NCBI RefSeq assembly: GCF_032062135.1
Contig: NC_092862.1
Coordinates: forward strand, 93,667,201-93,731,200
Source of the DNA: Pyxicephalus adspersus
Lineage: Eukaryota; Chordata; Amphibia; Anura; Pyxicephalidae
DNA: 64,000 nt
Direction of reading: 5' to 3'
The translations under genes were made by a program, and so were the position numbers. The notes beneath the pieces were generated by a model. It ran no database searches and was not told where the DNA came from. It worked only from the letters and a program-made list of their open reading frames with translations. Below, in pieces: positions 25,284 to 39,600 of this stretch. How positions within the stretch are numbered: the first letter of the stretch is position 1; each line of letters opens with the position of its first letter.

Positions 25284-25854
25284 TACTAGATGGCAGTTTA
25301 TGAAAATGATAGAAGTTATATTTCAAAATCACCAACTCTTACATACTGTAAATAAATGTAATACTTTCCATTTCAGGGATCTTTTCCAATACCGATCATT
25401 TTCTACATTGTTACAGATAAAGTAAAGACGTCAAGGTGAGTACTATTTTTTATAAAGTAAATAAATGTTTAAATAATGTGGTGTCCAGCAAAGTTGCATT
25501 TTTAATGAGAATGGTGTATAAAAATATAAAATCAATTGGTAACTTTAGGGTCCCTTTCATAACTGTGGTGGAAAACTGCAAGGCTAGCTGCTCCCAGGCC
25601 CATAACAAACTATCTGTGTTCCCAGAAGCAGCTAACAACACCGCAAGTAACATATTTGCACCTGGTTGAGTGATAAGCAAAAGCAAAATTTTGCTTTTTT
25701 GAACTGTGCCATGTTCTGCTGTAGCAACTCCCACAAAATGGTTCCCGGCCCTACCCATTCACCTGAATTGGAGCAGTTGGAACTGTGGTTGAACATGCAG
25801 CAGAAAGCTGTGGTTCACTGCGGTTCTGACATGGTCCTAAACATCATCTCAAAA

Positions 25855-26098
25855 TGAAACATATAACACTCTTGAACATAACAGTGAGTTCATTGTACAC
25901 AAATGGCCTCCACAGTCATCAGATACCAATCCAGAGCACTTTTGAGATATGGTTGAGCAGAAATTGACATAATAAATTTGCAGCAACTCCATGTATGTAT
26001 GTTTCCAGTAAATTTTTGCCTTTAGGAATTATGGCAGTTCTGAAGGCAACCCAGTACTGAAAAGGTGTACCTAATAATAAAGTGACTGGTGAGTGTAT
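25855..26098 (+). mobile_element. Tc1-like transposon relic, C-terminal end and terminal repeat
   Basis: Reads SEFIVHKWPPQSSDTNP, the decayed Q-SPDLNP-IE region, and ends ggtgtacctaataataaagtgactggtgagtgt, the terminus of a common vertebrate Tc1-type element (TTTATTAGGTACACC when reversed). A third Tc1 lineage in the window. Confidence 0.55.
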
Positions 26099-27118
26099 AT
26101 CTGACTCTTTACCTAGATCAGTTCACTTTTGTTCCATATAAATATTGCTGAGGTCCATATCATTTTTCAGTCAATGATATTGATTGTTTAAACCATGTGT
26201 TCAGATAAAATGGCAACAATCGGCTGCTTTCTGCAAAATATGTTCGATATTTAATGGTAACTATTTACCAAGAATGGAAATACCTTGCATTAACCACAAT
26301 GCTGAACTTTATATAAAACATATTAGTAAAATAGGGCTCTCTTTTACTAATTTTCATAATATCATATAACAGATAAACACTGCATTTTAGTCCATTTTAC
26401 AAATATATCAGATAAGCTCTTGCAGTTTTAGTATGGGTAAAAAGGGGACTTTTTACTTAGGGGAACTTTATTTAGAAAAATTGCTAAGAAATTGTTCTAT
26501 GTTGTTATTTTTATGATTGTATGCATGGGCGTACACTTACTCAAAAAAAAAAAAAAACCTGAATATGCCTTAACCACTAACCATTAATTGATGCCTGCTA
26601 ATGGTGGAACATTATCTACAAGCATGCTTTGCTTTCTGATACATTGAAATACTTGCACCTTTTGTGCCCAAAAGACATGGGCATAAGGGTAAATGTAAAA
26701 TCTATAACTGTCTCATTATTTTTATGCAGGTTTGTTATCTTAACTTATATATTTTACACTTACATTTTACAAAGATGGTTGACTAAATTGTTATATGCTG
26801 TATGCTTGCTTAAAATTCTATACCAATGGTATACTGCAAGATACACTGGACAGCCTAAAGAGGTAAAATGAATAACACTCATTATCTTCTTACAATGGTA
26901 ACTGTCCAGGAGTGAAAAATTTTAGACAATAAGTGAACACTCATATTTAAAGGTGATGTCTTGGAAGCAGGAAAAATGGGCAAGTGCGAGGAAATGAATA
27001 CCATTGACAAGGTTAATTGTGATGTCAAGACAACTAGATCACAACCTCTCGCAAAAGTGCATCATAGCTTGCTTTCAGAGTGAGCATGTGTGCAATCTCT
27101 TGGTTCAAGATAGGGATA

Positions 27119-27637
27119 CAGTGATACCTTGGCTAAAAATTGACCTTGCTAACAAATTTTTTCGGTTTTCGGTTAACAGACTTTTCAGACTTCAGTTTTC
27201 AGACTCGGCTAACAAATGTATTAGTTAATGTGCGCGCTAACATAACACAGCCGCGTTTTATCTGAATATTTGCACTAATCATCTTCAGAATCATTGTCAC
27301 TCAAGCCTGGTCATTTATCTCCACCTTAGAATCACTACGCTATACGCAAATTTTTTTTTTATAAAAAGCTGGACTTGTTGGAAGTGTTTTCAGTGCACAC
27401 AGTAAGACTCCTAGCATCAAACTGAACGGTCGGGCCATTCTAGTAACTGTTCACCTCTGCCTTTGGTTTTTGCCCTTTTATAATGTGCTTTTTTCTATTT
27501 TTATAAATTTTTTCTTTAAATTGTGGGCAGCTTCAGAACAAATTAAACATTTTTTTATAGAAACCTATGAGAAGTCACGTTTTGGTTAACTAATGTGATT
27601 CCAGAACGAATTATCTTAGTTAGCCGAGGTATCACTG
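27119..27637. mobile_element. non-autonomous DNA element with 18-bp inverted ends
   Basis: Left CAGTGATACCTTGGCTAA and right TTAGCCGAGGTATCACTG are reverse complements with one mismatch. The subterminal parts are also mirrored (gctaacaaa / ttagttagc). hAT-like by terminal sequence; the flanking bases show no clear duplication. No coding remnant. Confidence 0.65.
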
Positions 27638-29123
27638 TTTATGGTATATAGGGTGGAAAACTATATAGCTTTCTTTTGTCAGTCATTTCATAAAGTAGAC
27701 AAAAGAAATTAAATTGTTACTGGTAAGCATGTCAGCAGATGTTGCAATTTCTGTTGGCTAACGGAAAATATCCTTTGTACTGAAGGGCTTTACAAGGCTG
27801 CTCGTCCACCAGCTTTTTCTACAACACACCTCTACCCGCCGTGTTTTTATTTTGCTGACAATGTGTTATGTCTGAGGTGTGGTTTATTTCTAATTGTCTG
27901 CCTAAATCCTTTGCCTTTCTCTCTCCTACCATCCTGTTTGCCAAACATGTTGATGTCTACCTTCTGTTTCTTACATAATAGAGTATGCAGCTGTCAGGTA
28001 TTTGTCATCCAAACACCAACTACTGAATTCATAAAAAAATAAAATAAGTCTCTAAATGAGACAATTTATAGTGTAGCTTGTATATAGCAAACCTAGTTCC
28101 AATTTGCTGCAGTGTGTTGAGCCATATTTGTTTTTCAATATTAGATGCAATACATTCTTGTTTTTCATAGAAGTGAGTTGTCAATTCACTGCTTAAAAAA
28201 ACACAAAAACAGTCCTTTAATTTTAAGAGAGGTTGCCAAAAAAATTAACGTAACAATGCTCTGGCTGTTTTGTCGATAAAAAATATCTAAGTGACAAAGC
28301 TATTGGTGTCAGTCCTGTTATTTAGTTTCTACTCATGATTAATCTGAATAGCAATGGCTAAATGGCTTAAGGAAGTAACACTAAAACGACTTATGAACCT
28401 ATCATTTCATTAAGCAGTTGCTAAGGTTTCTGTTTCCTGTGGCATTAATATTCCCCTAAAGAAATATGACCACAAAATGTGACTATAAGTGAGACTGACA
28501 AGCAAATAACACTTAGGAAGACCCATGCATGGTTATTTGTAGGTATCAGAAGGGATTTGAAGATACGTAATGGAGCCTCTTTTATTATGCATTTTATCAG
28601 CTCACTTTTATCTCATTTGTTTATTGTTGCTGACCTAGATGGGTTGTCAACAAGGGTTTTTTTATTAGTTTATGGGTTCAAGGGAACAGGGATATTGACA
28701 ATGCAGAAGGGGCCAAACTGAGGCGCAAATAAAGGCTTTCAGTATGCTAAAGAAGACGCCATTTCAAAAGAGGCTGTAAAAGTCCCCCACTACATCTAGT
28801 TCTGATCAAAAAGTTGCCAGGTTTTTCTGGTCCACTGTAAGTTTCTTTATCTTGTTTTGGAACATGGACAAAAATGCAGATCAGAAGTAAATACCAAGCA
28901 ACTGTGTGGAAAAACTTCAAGCTGTACAACTACCACTACCTGAAGAATTGCTTCCACAGCATTAACATTAATGGAGAGCAAGGAAGAAAGTGTTTACTCG
29001 TTTGATGGAGAGCATGGTACCATTGTGGGTGCAGTGACGTCACTGAACCTGCTCAGAATTAGCTACTTCTGTAACCGGTGGTAGCATGTTGAATGAAGTC
29101 AGACCACTAGGCCACATCTCTAA

Positions 29124-29485
29124 GGCTGGGTCTACACAGACGGTTTTAGGAACGCATGTAAACATCCCTACCGCGTTTATATGCACTTTTACTAGCGCTT
29201 TAAAGCTTGCTTTTAAACAACTGTAAAACGCTGGGAAACATTTATGCCGCGTTTTCCCACATTTTTACTGCATTTATGTTCCAAATTGTTGAAATCAATG
29301 GATGCATTTACCTGCGTTTTTCCATGTTAACCCTGCGTTTTAATTTTTAAAACGTTGCAAGGAAAGTTATCTATAACACTCAAAAATGTGCCTCAAGGAA
29401 ACACCCTGGTGTAGATTAGTTTATTGCAATGCATGGGAATTTATAGTTTATTGCAATGGGTGAAAGCGTCCTTGTAGACTAAGCC
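29124..29485. mobile_element. Harbinger-like miniature element, copy 1
   Basis: Ends GGCTGGGTCTACA and, reversed, GGCTTAGTCTACA, flanked by TAA and TTA. The body has repeated tgcgttt/aaacgc motifs. About 75% similar by eye to the copy at 62.4 kb. Confidence 0.6.
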
Positions 29486-30702
29486 TTACATAGGCCCACG
29501 GATCCCCCGAAAAATTGCTGCAGCACTCCAGTGGGCATGCAAGTCTTAAGGCAGAATTAGCATGCTTTCCAATAAATGACACCAGAAAAAACTTTTGTCA
29601 GTATTTGGTGCCCTGCCCAAAGCACATTTCTTTTTACTTGCTTCAGTGAATTCATTTGCTTTACAGAAACAATGGAAAGGTCAACAATGTAGGAGGCAAA
29701 GCAAAACAGTTCATCCCTATTTTTATCACAAATTTTCTCATTTTAGTTGCTTTTTCTACTATATTCTATGTTGTGTATTGCATTCAGAATGCAAAGTTTG
29801 CAATATATTTCTCTTCAAATTGGAGAGAAATTTGATAAATACAGTAATTGTGTGCATGTAATCAAAGTATTGTGACATTTTAGTCATCATGACGCACCTT
29901 CATCATTACAAATGCTTGTTTTATTATAAAGATTTATTTTTTTTCCCTATGTTGAAATGGGAGGATCCCTAACAATATGTGTTCCCATGATAATATTATA
30001 TTGGTCCAATTGTAAACAAAGCAAGAAAGATTTAATTTAGTGTCACTACTCTTAGAGCTTCTTTAATTATCTTCTATTAACGTTAATCACTAAATCCCAA
30101 TAAAATAAGGTGAGGATTATTACATGTCATTGGATAAAGCATAATAATTAAACCTTGTACCGTGAAAGATTTTTCTCATAGCAAACAAATTACCGGACTC
30201 GCTCGACAAAAAGTGTAAAATAAAAAAGAGTAATGGCTTATAAGCTTGACATGGCAGGGTCATCTTCTACTTTTGTGTTATAGTTTGTATGCAGTTTTGA
30301 ACCCTTCTATATTGCAGAGTACAGCAAAATTAATTAGCACAAAACAGTGTTACCTGAGTAGAATAGAAAAGTAAGGTAAAAATTCTTAGCCTTGATGGCA
30401 GGGTTTTATTGTTTTGTTTTGTTTTTTTTCTTTATAGTTAGAATATGAAAAACCATTTTCAGTTGAACAGTGATTATCACGTGGGTGCCAGCAGACCACT
30501 TTTTTTGGGGGGGCTGATCATTATTGTCTCATTATCATTATTATTGAAATTAAAGCTATTTTTGAGGGTTCCTAGCTGCTCAGCAAACATGTCAGGTGAT
30601 GTAGATGTGCTAAGAAATTAAAAGTTAAATTAAAAAATGATCATGAAGCTGTATGATCTGGCCTTTATTTTTTTGAACAGACCCACCCACCTTAACAGTT
30701 TG

Positions 30703-30920
30703 TGAAGCGGAACTAAACCTGCGATACTCACCTATCCTAGTTCCATCTCAGGGCACCACCAGCTTCCTTCTTCTTTTCTTCCAGGACATAATCTTTACCT
30801 ATCTTGATTGGCTGTGTCAGGTTAACAAAACTCTTACACAGATACATGGGAGTTCATTTATTCCTTGCATGCGCAGCTGGGATTGCTGGGTTTCCCTAAC
30901 AGCCAACGCTAAGCTGCTTT
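30703..30920. repeat. TTAA-type element, decayed copy E
   Basis: gaagcggaactaaacctgcg at the left end and ccttgcatgcgcagctggg inside match the family. The TTAA border is not preserved, and no right end was found. Confidence 0.35.
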
Positions 30921-31017
30921 TGTGCAGTTCAGCAAAATTTGACAGCTGCTCACTCCATGCTTATATTTCTTCCTGCAAAGCAACAATTAGGTAGTTGCCA
31001 TTCAAACCTTTTGAAAA

Positions 31018-31019
<2 letters not shown>

Positions 31020-31042
<23 letters not shown>
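31020..31042. repeat. poly(T) tract
   Basis: 23 consecutive T. Isolated; no element was recognised that it would be the tail of. Confidence 0.95.
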
Positions 31043-31049
<7 letters not shown>

Positions 31050-32939
31050 AACACAGTTTTATGAATACCTTAACTTTTCATATAAGCTTGTGTGCGCAAT
31101 GGATCAAATATCTACTTTCATCCACTAACAAATATAGTTTAAAAAAAATGTCACATGCAGACTTTGCTGTGAATCTCAATTCCATGTGCTTCACCTCCCC
31201 TTAAACAACTGTGCACGGACACACACAGCTTGAGGGCACTAAGCCTAGCAAATGGAGGTGCACATGATTGGAACTGAAATAGATAATGTTTGTTCATGTC
31301 TGCATAACAGGGGACCTCTGTTTGCGGAAGCACTGTAATTCATTAATGCGGTATGCGGCGCAAGATATTTTCGAAGATGGAAAACTGCTAGAACTGTCCA
31401 ACACTTTAACTACTTAATAGCCTACATGTTGACTTCAATGACTGTTCTATACACAAGTACTTTATAATTTTATTAGTTTTGTCCAACTCTAAATCAATTT
31501 TTCTCAATAAATTGCATTATTTCAATGGTTTAAATGCTATAATATATTTTGATCCTTGTTGACTAAAGCTAATCTATGCAGCATACTTTATTACTAAGTA
31601 GCCTGTTTTTATTTCAGCTGTATCTTACATAAATGTGCACTAAAAACTTTCCTTTACAACAATCCAATGTTTATATGCATTCTTTTTCTACCTGGAGCTG
31701 AGCTGTCCTAGACTGGGTTTTAATCAGACATTAAGTGAGGGCATCACTGGTATATTGGGTATATGTGGCACCCTAAAAATGAACAGAAGAATCATCTGCT
31801 TTATGGTTCTGATACTTGCAGGAAAAAGTAAATGAAGGTGTGTCAAAAATATTCTGGCTTTTAACTGACAAATTCACAAAATCGGTACAGTGATATTTAC
31901 ACACTTCATTTTTCCCCCTATAACTCATGTAAGTAATTTAAGCGACCTTTTTTTTGCTTTAGCAAAGATGAACAAAAAAAAATGTACTTACTATATTCAT
32001 AGGCCATATGAATAATTTAATTTCTGCATCTGTATAGGACATGAGCTAAAGTTTGTGTTAAATTGTTAATTAATAAAGACAAACTTGCACCTCTATGTAC
32101 AAAAATGCAAGCAATTTTACTTTTATGAAAAAACACAATGCAGTATAACATCTTTTATTATTATGTTTTTTTTATTTTATTTTTTTGTTTTCTCCAGCTC
32201 CTCTATTTTCAGTGCTGAAAAAGCTTGCTCTTTTTGCACTTTCTTTTCTTCTCTTCTGTATTGCTCATGGAACGATAAGGCTTTTCAGAAGAAAATGAGC
32301 TGCAGGTGGCCCACCTTTTTGTTTGTGATGCTTTCCAGGGGAAATACAAGCACCATTCAGGGCTTTAGGCAATTAAAAACAATCATCAAGAGAAATGTTT
32401 TCATCAAACATTGTAATGGCTTATTTTAAAAAGTTTATGCATACTTTACAATAAAAATATGATTAGTATTAGAATATAGGTGTACTCTAAATTTGGTAGG
32501 AGAATTTTCATAGCATTAGCAGCTGTTTATTGGGAGTCACTTAGGCCGATGACTGCTCTCATTAAAGAACATGAGGGCAATTAAAAGGACCACGTTCATA
32601 TTGTGGCACAAATATTGTTCTCCCATGATGTCCATGTATTTTAGATTAAATACTGAAAGGGAGGATAAGGAAGGCGATTGGCTCACTTATTATTCTAAAT
32701 CACCAGTTTTTAATCTCACAGAGACTGACTGGGATGTTCTGAAACTTTACCATCTTAAAATAGCTTTATTGTAGCACTCATTTAGCAAGGGTGCTAATTG
32801 CACTGATGACGATAGACACTGGAAGAAATGTAAATATTTTTTAATTACTTGAAATGTGTGCATACTTAAAGAAATAAACTTTGCTTAGGACAACCCTTTC
32901 TGGTTGAACCCTGCAATGGAAAATTGAAGTTTGAGACTA

Positions 32940-32957
32940 TAGGTTGGTGACCCCTGT
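32940..32957. repeat. isolated hAT-type terminus
   Basis: ataggttggtgacccctg; reversed, CAGGGGTCACCAACCTAT, a hAT-like end without a partner nearby. Confidence 0.35.
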
Positions 32958-34088
32958 GCAGCAATAAAATTCCAAACTTTAAATAAGTCCAGTATGACCC
33001 CAAAACAGTAGTGGAAGTCTGGAAGTATTACTTTCAAAAAGTAACAGCATTGGCTACTATGTTAAAATAAATAGATCCCTAGAAATGATCGCAGTGTGAC
33101 ATATGAACTTCCCGTTGCTCTCTCCAATTAGTAACTGACGAAACAGGATTCATTAGTATAGACTACACCTTAATGACTGTATATGGCTGTGTCATGATAA
33201 CCTTATTACCCACTGGATAGGTTAAAAACAAAGCAAGACATGCAAATAATCCTGAAAGATGAGACAGTTTTGTTCTTGTTGATAAACTTGTACAAATAGG
33301 TCTGCCCTGCCCTGTTGCAAAATTACTTTCTCAGACTAATTAAACATGACTAATAGTTGGGAATAAATTTGCTATTGTCATCTATAGCCATGTTGTGCAT
33401 GCAAATCAATAATTACATTGGAAGTTTTTGTGCTTAAGTAGAAAAACAGATTTAAGTAAAAGCCAAGTATGATGAATATATGTAAACCATAGAAACAGGG
33501 ATATGTTTGTTTGTATAAAAATTTGGTGACATAATGTATTTTTCAGTTTGTGAATGAATGGAGTTTTAGAACAAAATAAAAATATTTCACTGCTGGCACC
33601 TTTTTATCCAAAAGTAAAAATACAATTTTGGTTGTTGTGCTTAAAACATTTTTTTTTGTCTGCCAGATTGCTTTTGTACCAGTTGAGTATTATTTGAATG
33701 CCAGAGTGAAGCAAAATTTTGTTGTTGTCCATGTTGACCAATATTTAGTGTATTTACTATTAACAGTAAGCACTATTCATGAGCTGTCCATTTACAAGAG
33801 GAAAGCAACATGTTCCCCCATGTATGGGGTTACTGAAGGAACGGGTAAAGGAAAAGGTATTTGGTACAGATATGGAGATACTGGAGTTTACTGCTTGTCT
33901 TTTGTATGTACTGTTAATAGAGTATACTGTTCCTAAGCTGTCTATTTTTAATCTGGTGACATGTGACCTCATACAATGGGTTATTGTATTGTATTGAATC
34001 GGTAAAAAAGTGAAATATTTAACACAAGTAGAGAGGTACTGGGGTTTACAGCTTTAAAAAATGTTTATTTGGTTCCAAAGAGACTTTT

Positions 34089-34265
34089 GGCCTAATTTAT
34101 TAAAGCTCTCCAAGAGATTTCCTGGAAAAGATTCCTTAAAAATAATTTGCTTTTAGTTGGTTAATATTTTCAACCCTGGACCAGATCTATTTCAGGTTTT
34201 CAAAATCATTTAGGTTCTCCTGTGATAGTCTTCTCCAATGTTGGGTAGCATTAAAAATATGGACC
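34089..34265. repeat. short inverted-repeat element, same family, decayed right end
   Basis: Left end ggcctaatttattaaagctc is near consensus. The right half (tgatagtcttctccaatg ... ggacc) is strongly diverged. Confidence 0.5.
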
Positions 34266-34376
34266 TTTTATGTTTGTTTCTGCATTTTTATACATATATA
34301 TTTATAACCCCTTGCCATTGTTAATATTTTTTAATGCTTTTATAGAGCATTTTATTACCTAAAAAAGTGATCCTGC

Positions 34377-35639
34377 CACATCTCAGCCTACCCAGGAGAA
34401 GATCCTGATATTTTTAGATAATATTATCCAAACCAACTACTCTCTCTTAATTGACTTCTCTACTACTGCAATCTCTACTACAAATGGAAAGGTGATTGAT
34501 TCTTCTACATACACAAATCTCCAGGGGACAATGATTTTTCTAACAAATACCATTGCCAATTTAAAACCATTCTTACCCTATATCTAAAAGAAATGTATAC
34601 CCTTGCAGCATCCTATGCTTCTTTTTCCAGAGACATGCTACAAACTATTGTTGTCACTGTCCCCTAACTAGGTAAAGACCCCACCCTTCCCCCAGAACTA
34701 TAGACCCATTTCGTTATTGAACAAAGATCTCACCGAATGACTACTATTTATCCTCCATTCTTTGGTTACCTCCGACCAAGTTGGATTTATTAAAGAGAGG
34801 CTGGTGTCAGATGGCACCAGAAGAATTAATAATCTGTTACACTATGCTTCCTTCCTTAAAATACCTTCTCTGTTTCTCTCATGAAATACAGAGAAGGCAT
34901 TTGATAGAGTTCTTTGGGGTTATCTGGAGAAAGCCCTATTGAAATTTGGCTTCAGTGGCTGAATACTTTTGGCCATCAGAAATTCAGAATATCACAATTT
35001 TACAAGATACTGAATGATAGTAAAAATTTCACTAGATCTCTGTCTATGTACAAGTGGGAAAACAAGTTAAATTCCATTCTACTCAGGATTGAAAACAGCC
35101 ATTACTATACTCAAAAAGCTTGCTGATCTTCTAACCATTGGGAACTTCTACAAAAATTAATATACAGATGCTACTACTTTTAAACGCTCTAGAAAACTTG
35201 CCTGTTTGCTGGAGGTTATGTGGTGATCTATTGTACCAGAATTGTCTGCTTCCGAGATAGTTACATTTAAAAATAAAGTCTTTACCTATTACATCAGTAA
35301 TAATTTAATATTAACAGAAAACCTGAATATTCTGAGAAAATTATAAAAGTTCAAGATTCCCAATTCTCAGTGTTCATATGAGAATATGTTCACTATCTAA
35401 GACAACAACTATCTAAGTCCCAAAAGTTTTCTTTTGAATGGTTAACCTTGCTAAAACATCCGAAATGTACTGTAATTGACTCTGACTTACCTGTTTTATT
35501 TAAATGAGTGACACTTCTATCTCACCTTGCCTTCCTCCCTTTTCCTCTTCTCCGCTCAGTTATTTTCTGCACAATTGATCTTACTATGTTACTTTTAGTT
35601 TCGGGATTTTGTATTATATACCCACTTTGTAATTATTAC
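34377..35639 (+). mobile_element. L1-type LINE reverse-transcriptase relic
   Basis: Plus-strand frames give YRPISLLNKDLTE, SDQVGFIKERLVSDGTRR, NLLHYASF, then a stop, NTEKAFDRVLWGYLEKALLK and FGFSG. This is the L1-clade order (PISLLN ... QVGFI ... DxEKAFDRVxW). The FADD box and downstream blocks are scrambled by stops. The right end abuts a TTAA-bounded element at 35640. Confidence 0.65.
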
Positions 35640-35810
35640 TTAAAGCAGAACTAAACTTGTTGGTAAGTGGTGAGCTTCTGCCATCATCAGCCATAATCAG
35701 CAGGTATGCACAGCATCTGCATGTGCAGGAGTTACATTACTCCAACATTGCATGTCTAGTGAATAGTAATCCTGGTGTTTTTTGGTTTTCTCAGTTTAAG
35801 TACGCTTTAA
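35640..35810. repeat. TTAA-bounded 171-bp miniature element, copy F
   Basis: Left TTAAAGCAGAACTAAAC; right, reversed, TTAAAGCGTACTTAAAC: 17-bp ends with few mismatches and TTAA on both sides. The core is shorter and different from copies A-C. Confidence 0.6.
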
Positions 35811-36531
35811 ATTTCCAAATAAAGAAAGAAAAAGATTATAGAAATAAAGACTTATTGAAATATATTATATTTTTTCTCCTTTGTAAGTTTTACCAACTTA
35901 TGAAACCTGAAGGGTGGGTCTCTTGTTATCTCTATGTTCTCTTTCACTGTACTTTATCTTGAAATACCTAGTTGTGGATGATTGACGTGCACACAACTGA
36001 ATGTGTCTGTTTACTTAATCACATAAAGAAGTCTATTCACGTCACTGTTCTTAAAATATAAAAGAAAAAACATACAGTAACTGAGTAATGATTAATCAGT
36101 TGCAACCATTTATTGATTTTTTCCCCCAAAATATACTGTGCATACAAAGAGAGCAGCATTGGTAGTGAATTACCTTGAAAACAAGGAGGAATTATTTTTT
36201 TTTAATATTCTCTTGATTATATGTATAAAAATAGAATACATCTTTGGTAATGAAAAAAAATTATTTTATTGTCAAACTTAACAAAAGATACACAGAGAAC
36301 TGCTGGACTGAAATCTTGTTTCTGCTGACCTTTAGCTAGATGAATGCAATTTGTTGTCCATTCCTCATTATTTTCCAATACATATGTAGTACTTACGTAT
36401 GTTATTTTGTTCACATGGCATTGTAATTCTCAATCATTTTAAGTTGTTCTTCAACTGGTTGTACTGCTATCAAAAGCTATTTATCTTTTTTGCTTCATTT
36501 GTGTGTATGTGGGAGGGGGAGGAAGACATTG

Positions 36532-36600
36532 GCTCTGATTTATTAAAGCTCCCAAGGCTGGAAAGGATACACTTTCATCAGTGAAGCTGGGTGATCCAGG
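36532..36600. repeat. short inverted-repeat element, same family, left half only
   Basis: ggctctgatttattaaagct, then ggatacactttcatcagtg and ctgggtgatccagg, where it breaks off. Confidence 0.55.
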
Positions 36601-39600
36601 CCCATCAAAGAGGAAAAGTTTAAGAAGAAAATTGTAAAAGATATAAAAAAAACATAACGATTAATGGTAGCAGGTACCAATAGTGAAGCCTCCTTCATTT
36701 TATTATATGAAATTAGGTAAAGCCTGGTTAGTAATTATTATTTTACCATGCAGATTCAGGTTGCTGGTTCAGATTTTAGGAAACTTTACTATTCAGTGTA
36801 ACTGGTGACATTTTTCATCATGCCTTGTATCTGGTTGCTTTTGGGTGAAATGATGTTTATCTCATTCTACCTGTTTGGTGACATCACCTGGCTTTGTCTG
36901 TGTAAGGCCACTTTAATGCAATCCATACCAAAGAGTTCCCATCTACCTGTAAAATACTGCAAATGCCAATGTGCTGTACGTAAGGATGAATCATGAAATT
37001 CCTTCTCTAAGTGTTTGCTGTGAACTAATACATTGTTTGATTGTTAGGTTTATCTCTCCTACTTCCTCTGTTCTTCCGTGATCATAAAGGATACTTTTAA
37101 AAAGCATATATTACCACATACACTCAAATGTATATGAATGAAAATGAAGCACTGCACTCATACAGGGTCTATGCCTCCTTACTGGATTCCTATTCTCTCA
37201 CAAAAAGCCTGGTATAGCTAAGCATCTGTATTAAAAACTTTCTCACAACCACCAGACTGCTGAAATGCTGCTTGGTGAAACATCAGAGAGAGGGAAAGTT
37301 TCAGAGGAACACTTGGAGAAGGTTAATACCTAAGCTCTGAAGAGCCTAGATATGTAATGCATAATGTCCATCACCAAGGAGAGTCTTTAAAAACTTGGCT
37401 TGCCCTAGTATAAATTATGCTACTATTCTTTGCGCTCTGGAGTATGGTGGAAATCCCTTTAGTCTCCTAGTCTGGAGGCTACATTACACACGGTAGAGCA
37501 GAGCGCAGGTTGCTGGTAGCTTAAAGTTAAGATTGAAAGTGTCACAGCTTGTGATGGATAACATAAAGGTAAGGGTAACTTACCCTTACAGTACAATTGC
37601 ATTCTCCCCACTTTGGAAAACTTAAGGATATATACCACCCCACATGTGAAGAGTTGTATAAACCTTTGCTGTAGCAAATTAAACTTAATTCAACTTACAG
37701 TAACTTGGGTGGACCCTCTTACTTTAGAACAGTTGCAGTTTACAAATGGCAGTTTATGGGTTGGTTTCTGAAATGTTATTTTGTATATTGTCAGCCCAAA
37801 TCTCAGGGTAGAGTTGGAGCCTTTGTGAAGTTTTTGTTGCTTTGTCCCTCTCTTTATATCAGGAGAGGAAGTAATGGGAAATCTCTATAATACAAAAATA
37901 AAAAAATCTCTTCTCTACAATTTCTTCTATATAATTCTAAAAAAAACTTTTTGCTGGAGTTGGACTTTACTTACAGTAATCCAAAATTATCAGACACTTT
38001 AATAAAAGTGTGTAAACCTTAATCTATTTTCAGTATGTTTGTCATCATGTCTCATTGTATACTGTTTTCTTTAAATAGACCTTTACTTAAAAAACATTGT
38101 GTTTGTAAAAGACCAAAGCTTTTTGCAAAGCAGTAAATTTAGTGGTCCGCCGGTCCGAAAAGGTTGGCGACCACTGGTCCAGAGGAAGGCAAATTACAAT
38201 GGCATGATGCCAAACATGCTAAAAAAAATTGATTTTTCATATACTTTAAAAAAAGTTTCCAGCAGTTTCAGCAGCTTCTTCCTACATAAAAATGTTTAAT
38301 TTTGTGCATCATGCATTTATCTATTACACATGTTCTGTTTGGACTGGTATACCTTAATATTAAGACATTGCTTTTCTTGTCATTCAACACATTCTGGATG
38401 GTGCTAGCCACATTCAATGGTAGTGCTTGGATGACAGTGTCAAAGCTGCATACAATATATGATGTGCTCTCTATGTTCCCATCTGCTTCTTCTCTTTTTG
38501 TGCCAGTTCAAGGCTCCCCTCTGTGAGCTTTAGATGAAATATTTACTGGTGTGTAATATTAGGATTTAAGTAAAGTTATCTGAAGACACTAGCATATAGT
38601 ATAATATAACCTTAGCAATTGTTCACACAGTATACATATAAAACAAGGGATTGTACTATTCTCTCTTTTTATATGAAGCTAATATATGAAGGATTTCTTA
38701 AAAGGTCAAGTCCTTGTCATTGACTGTTAGTGCCATGTTCTAATGAAGCCATGTAAATTAGCAAAGATTTTGTTAATCTCATCAAGTGGTTTACGGATTC
38801 AGCAAATCAAATGTGCTAGAGAGAAAATCCTGCAAATACTTCCAGAAGACAATCTTTAATGATCTGCCAGTTAGAGTGTTTGCCAGGGAGAGAGTGCCAA
38901 TAATCATTCCAGAAGAGATGTAGCCATCATATATAACCAACAATTTTTTTGTGTTTTTATGTTCTAAGATTTTCTTACATTGAAGTTTTGTGACACATTT
39001 GACCATTGTTTGGTAAGAGGCAAACACAACCACAATTTGAATGATTGGCTATGTGAACAATTCTTCCTTTGGTACCAGCATTTATATAATCCCCCCTGCT
39101 GAATGTCATGATTTTATTATAATAGTGTTCAGTATGTTTTATTAATACTGGGGTTGATTGTTTAAAGGAACACATGTTGTTGCTAAGTAAACAGCCTATA
39201 TTCTTTAATAAAGCTTAGTAAATGAGATGAAGTTTTATTGATGAAGCGGATAAAATCAGTGTAATGTACACTTGTATATATGTTGTAAGTAGGTTTTATA
39301 GGGTGGATCCAGAGGAACATTGAGTGGTGGTGTGTCATGTAGTTTTAAAAGCCAAAAGGACATTGGTGATTCCAAGATCTACATGATAAACCCTAGAGCA
39401 CTGTTACCCATCATGTAAATACCTCATGAGCTCTCTGTTGTGAAGAATAACCAAACCGCAGTAGTGATAATGGAGACGATCATAGTGTTATGATCACCCT
39501 AGTTTACATAGACCCTTTTCCATTATGACATTTTCTGCAATTTTCACCACCTGTGCATTCTGTCGTGCAGATAGTGAGTGTCCCAACTATGTAAATATAT

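Larger units (their letters stand above)
27638..34088. other. no gene seen apart from listed repeats
   Basis: AT-rich spacer with the Harbinger-like element at 29124, the TTAA-type fragment at 30703 and the poly(T) at 31020. No splice-bounded coding frame found. Confidence 0.45.
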
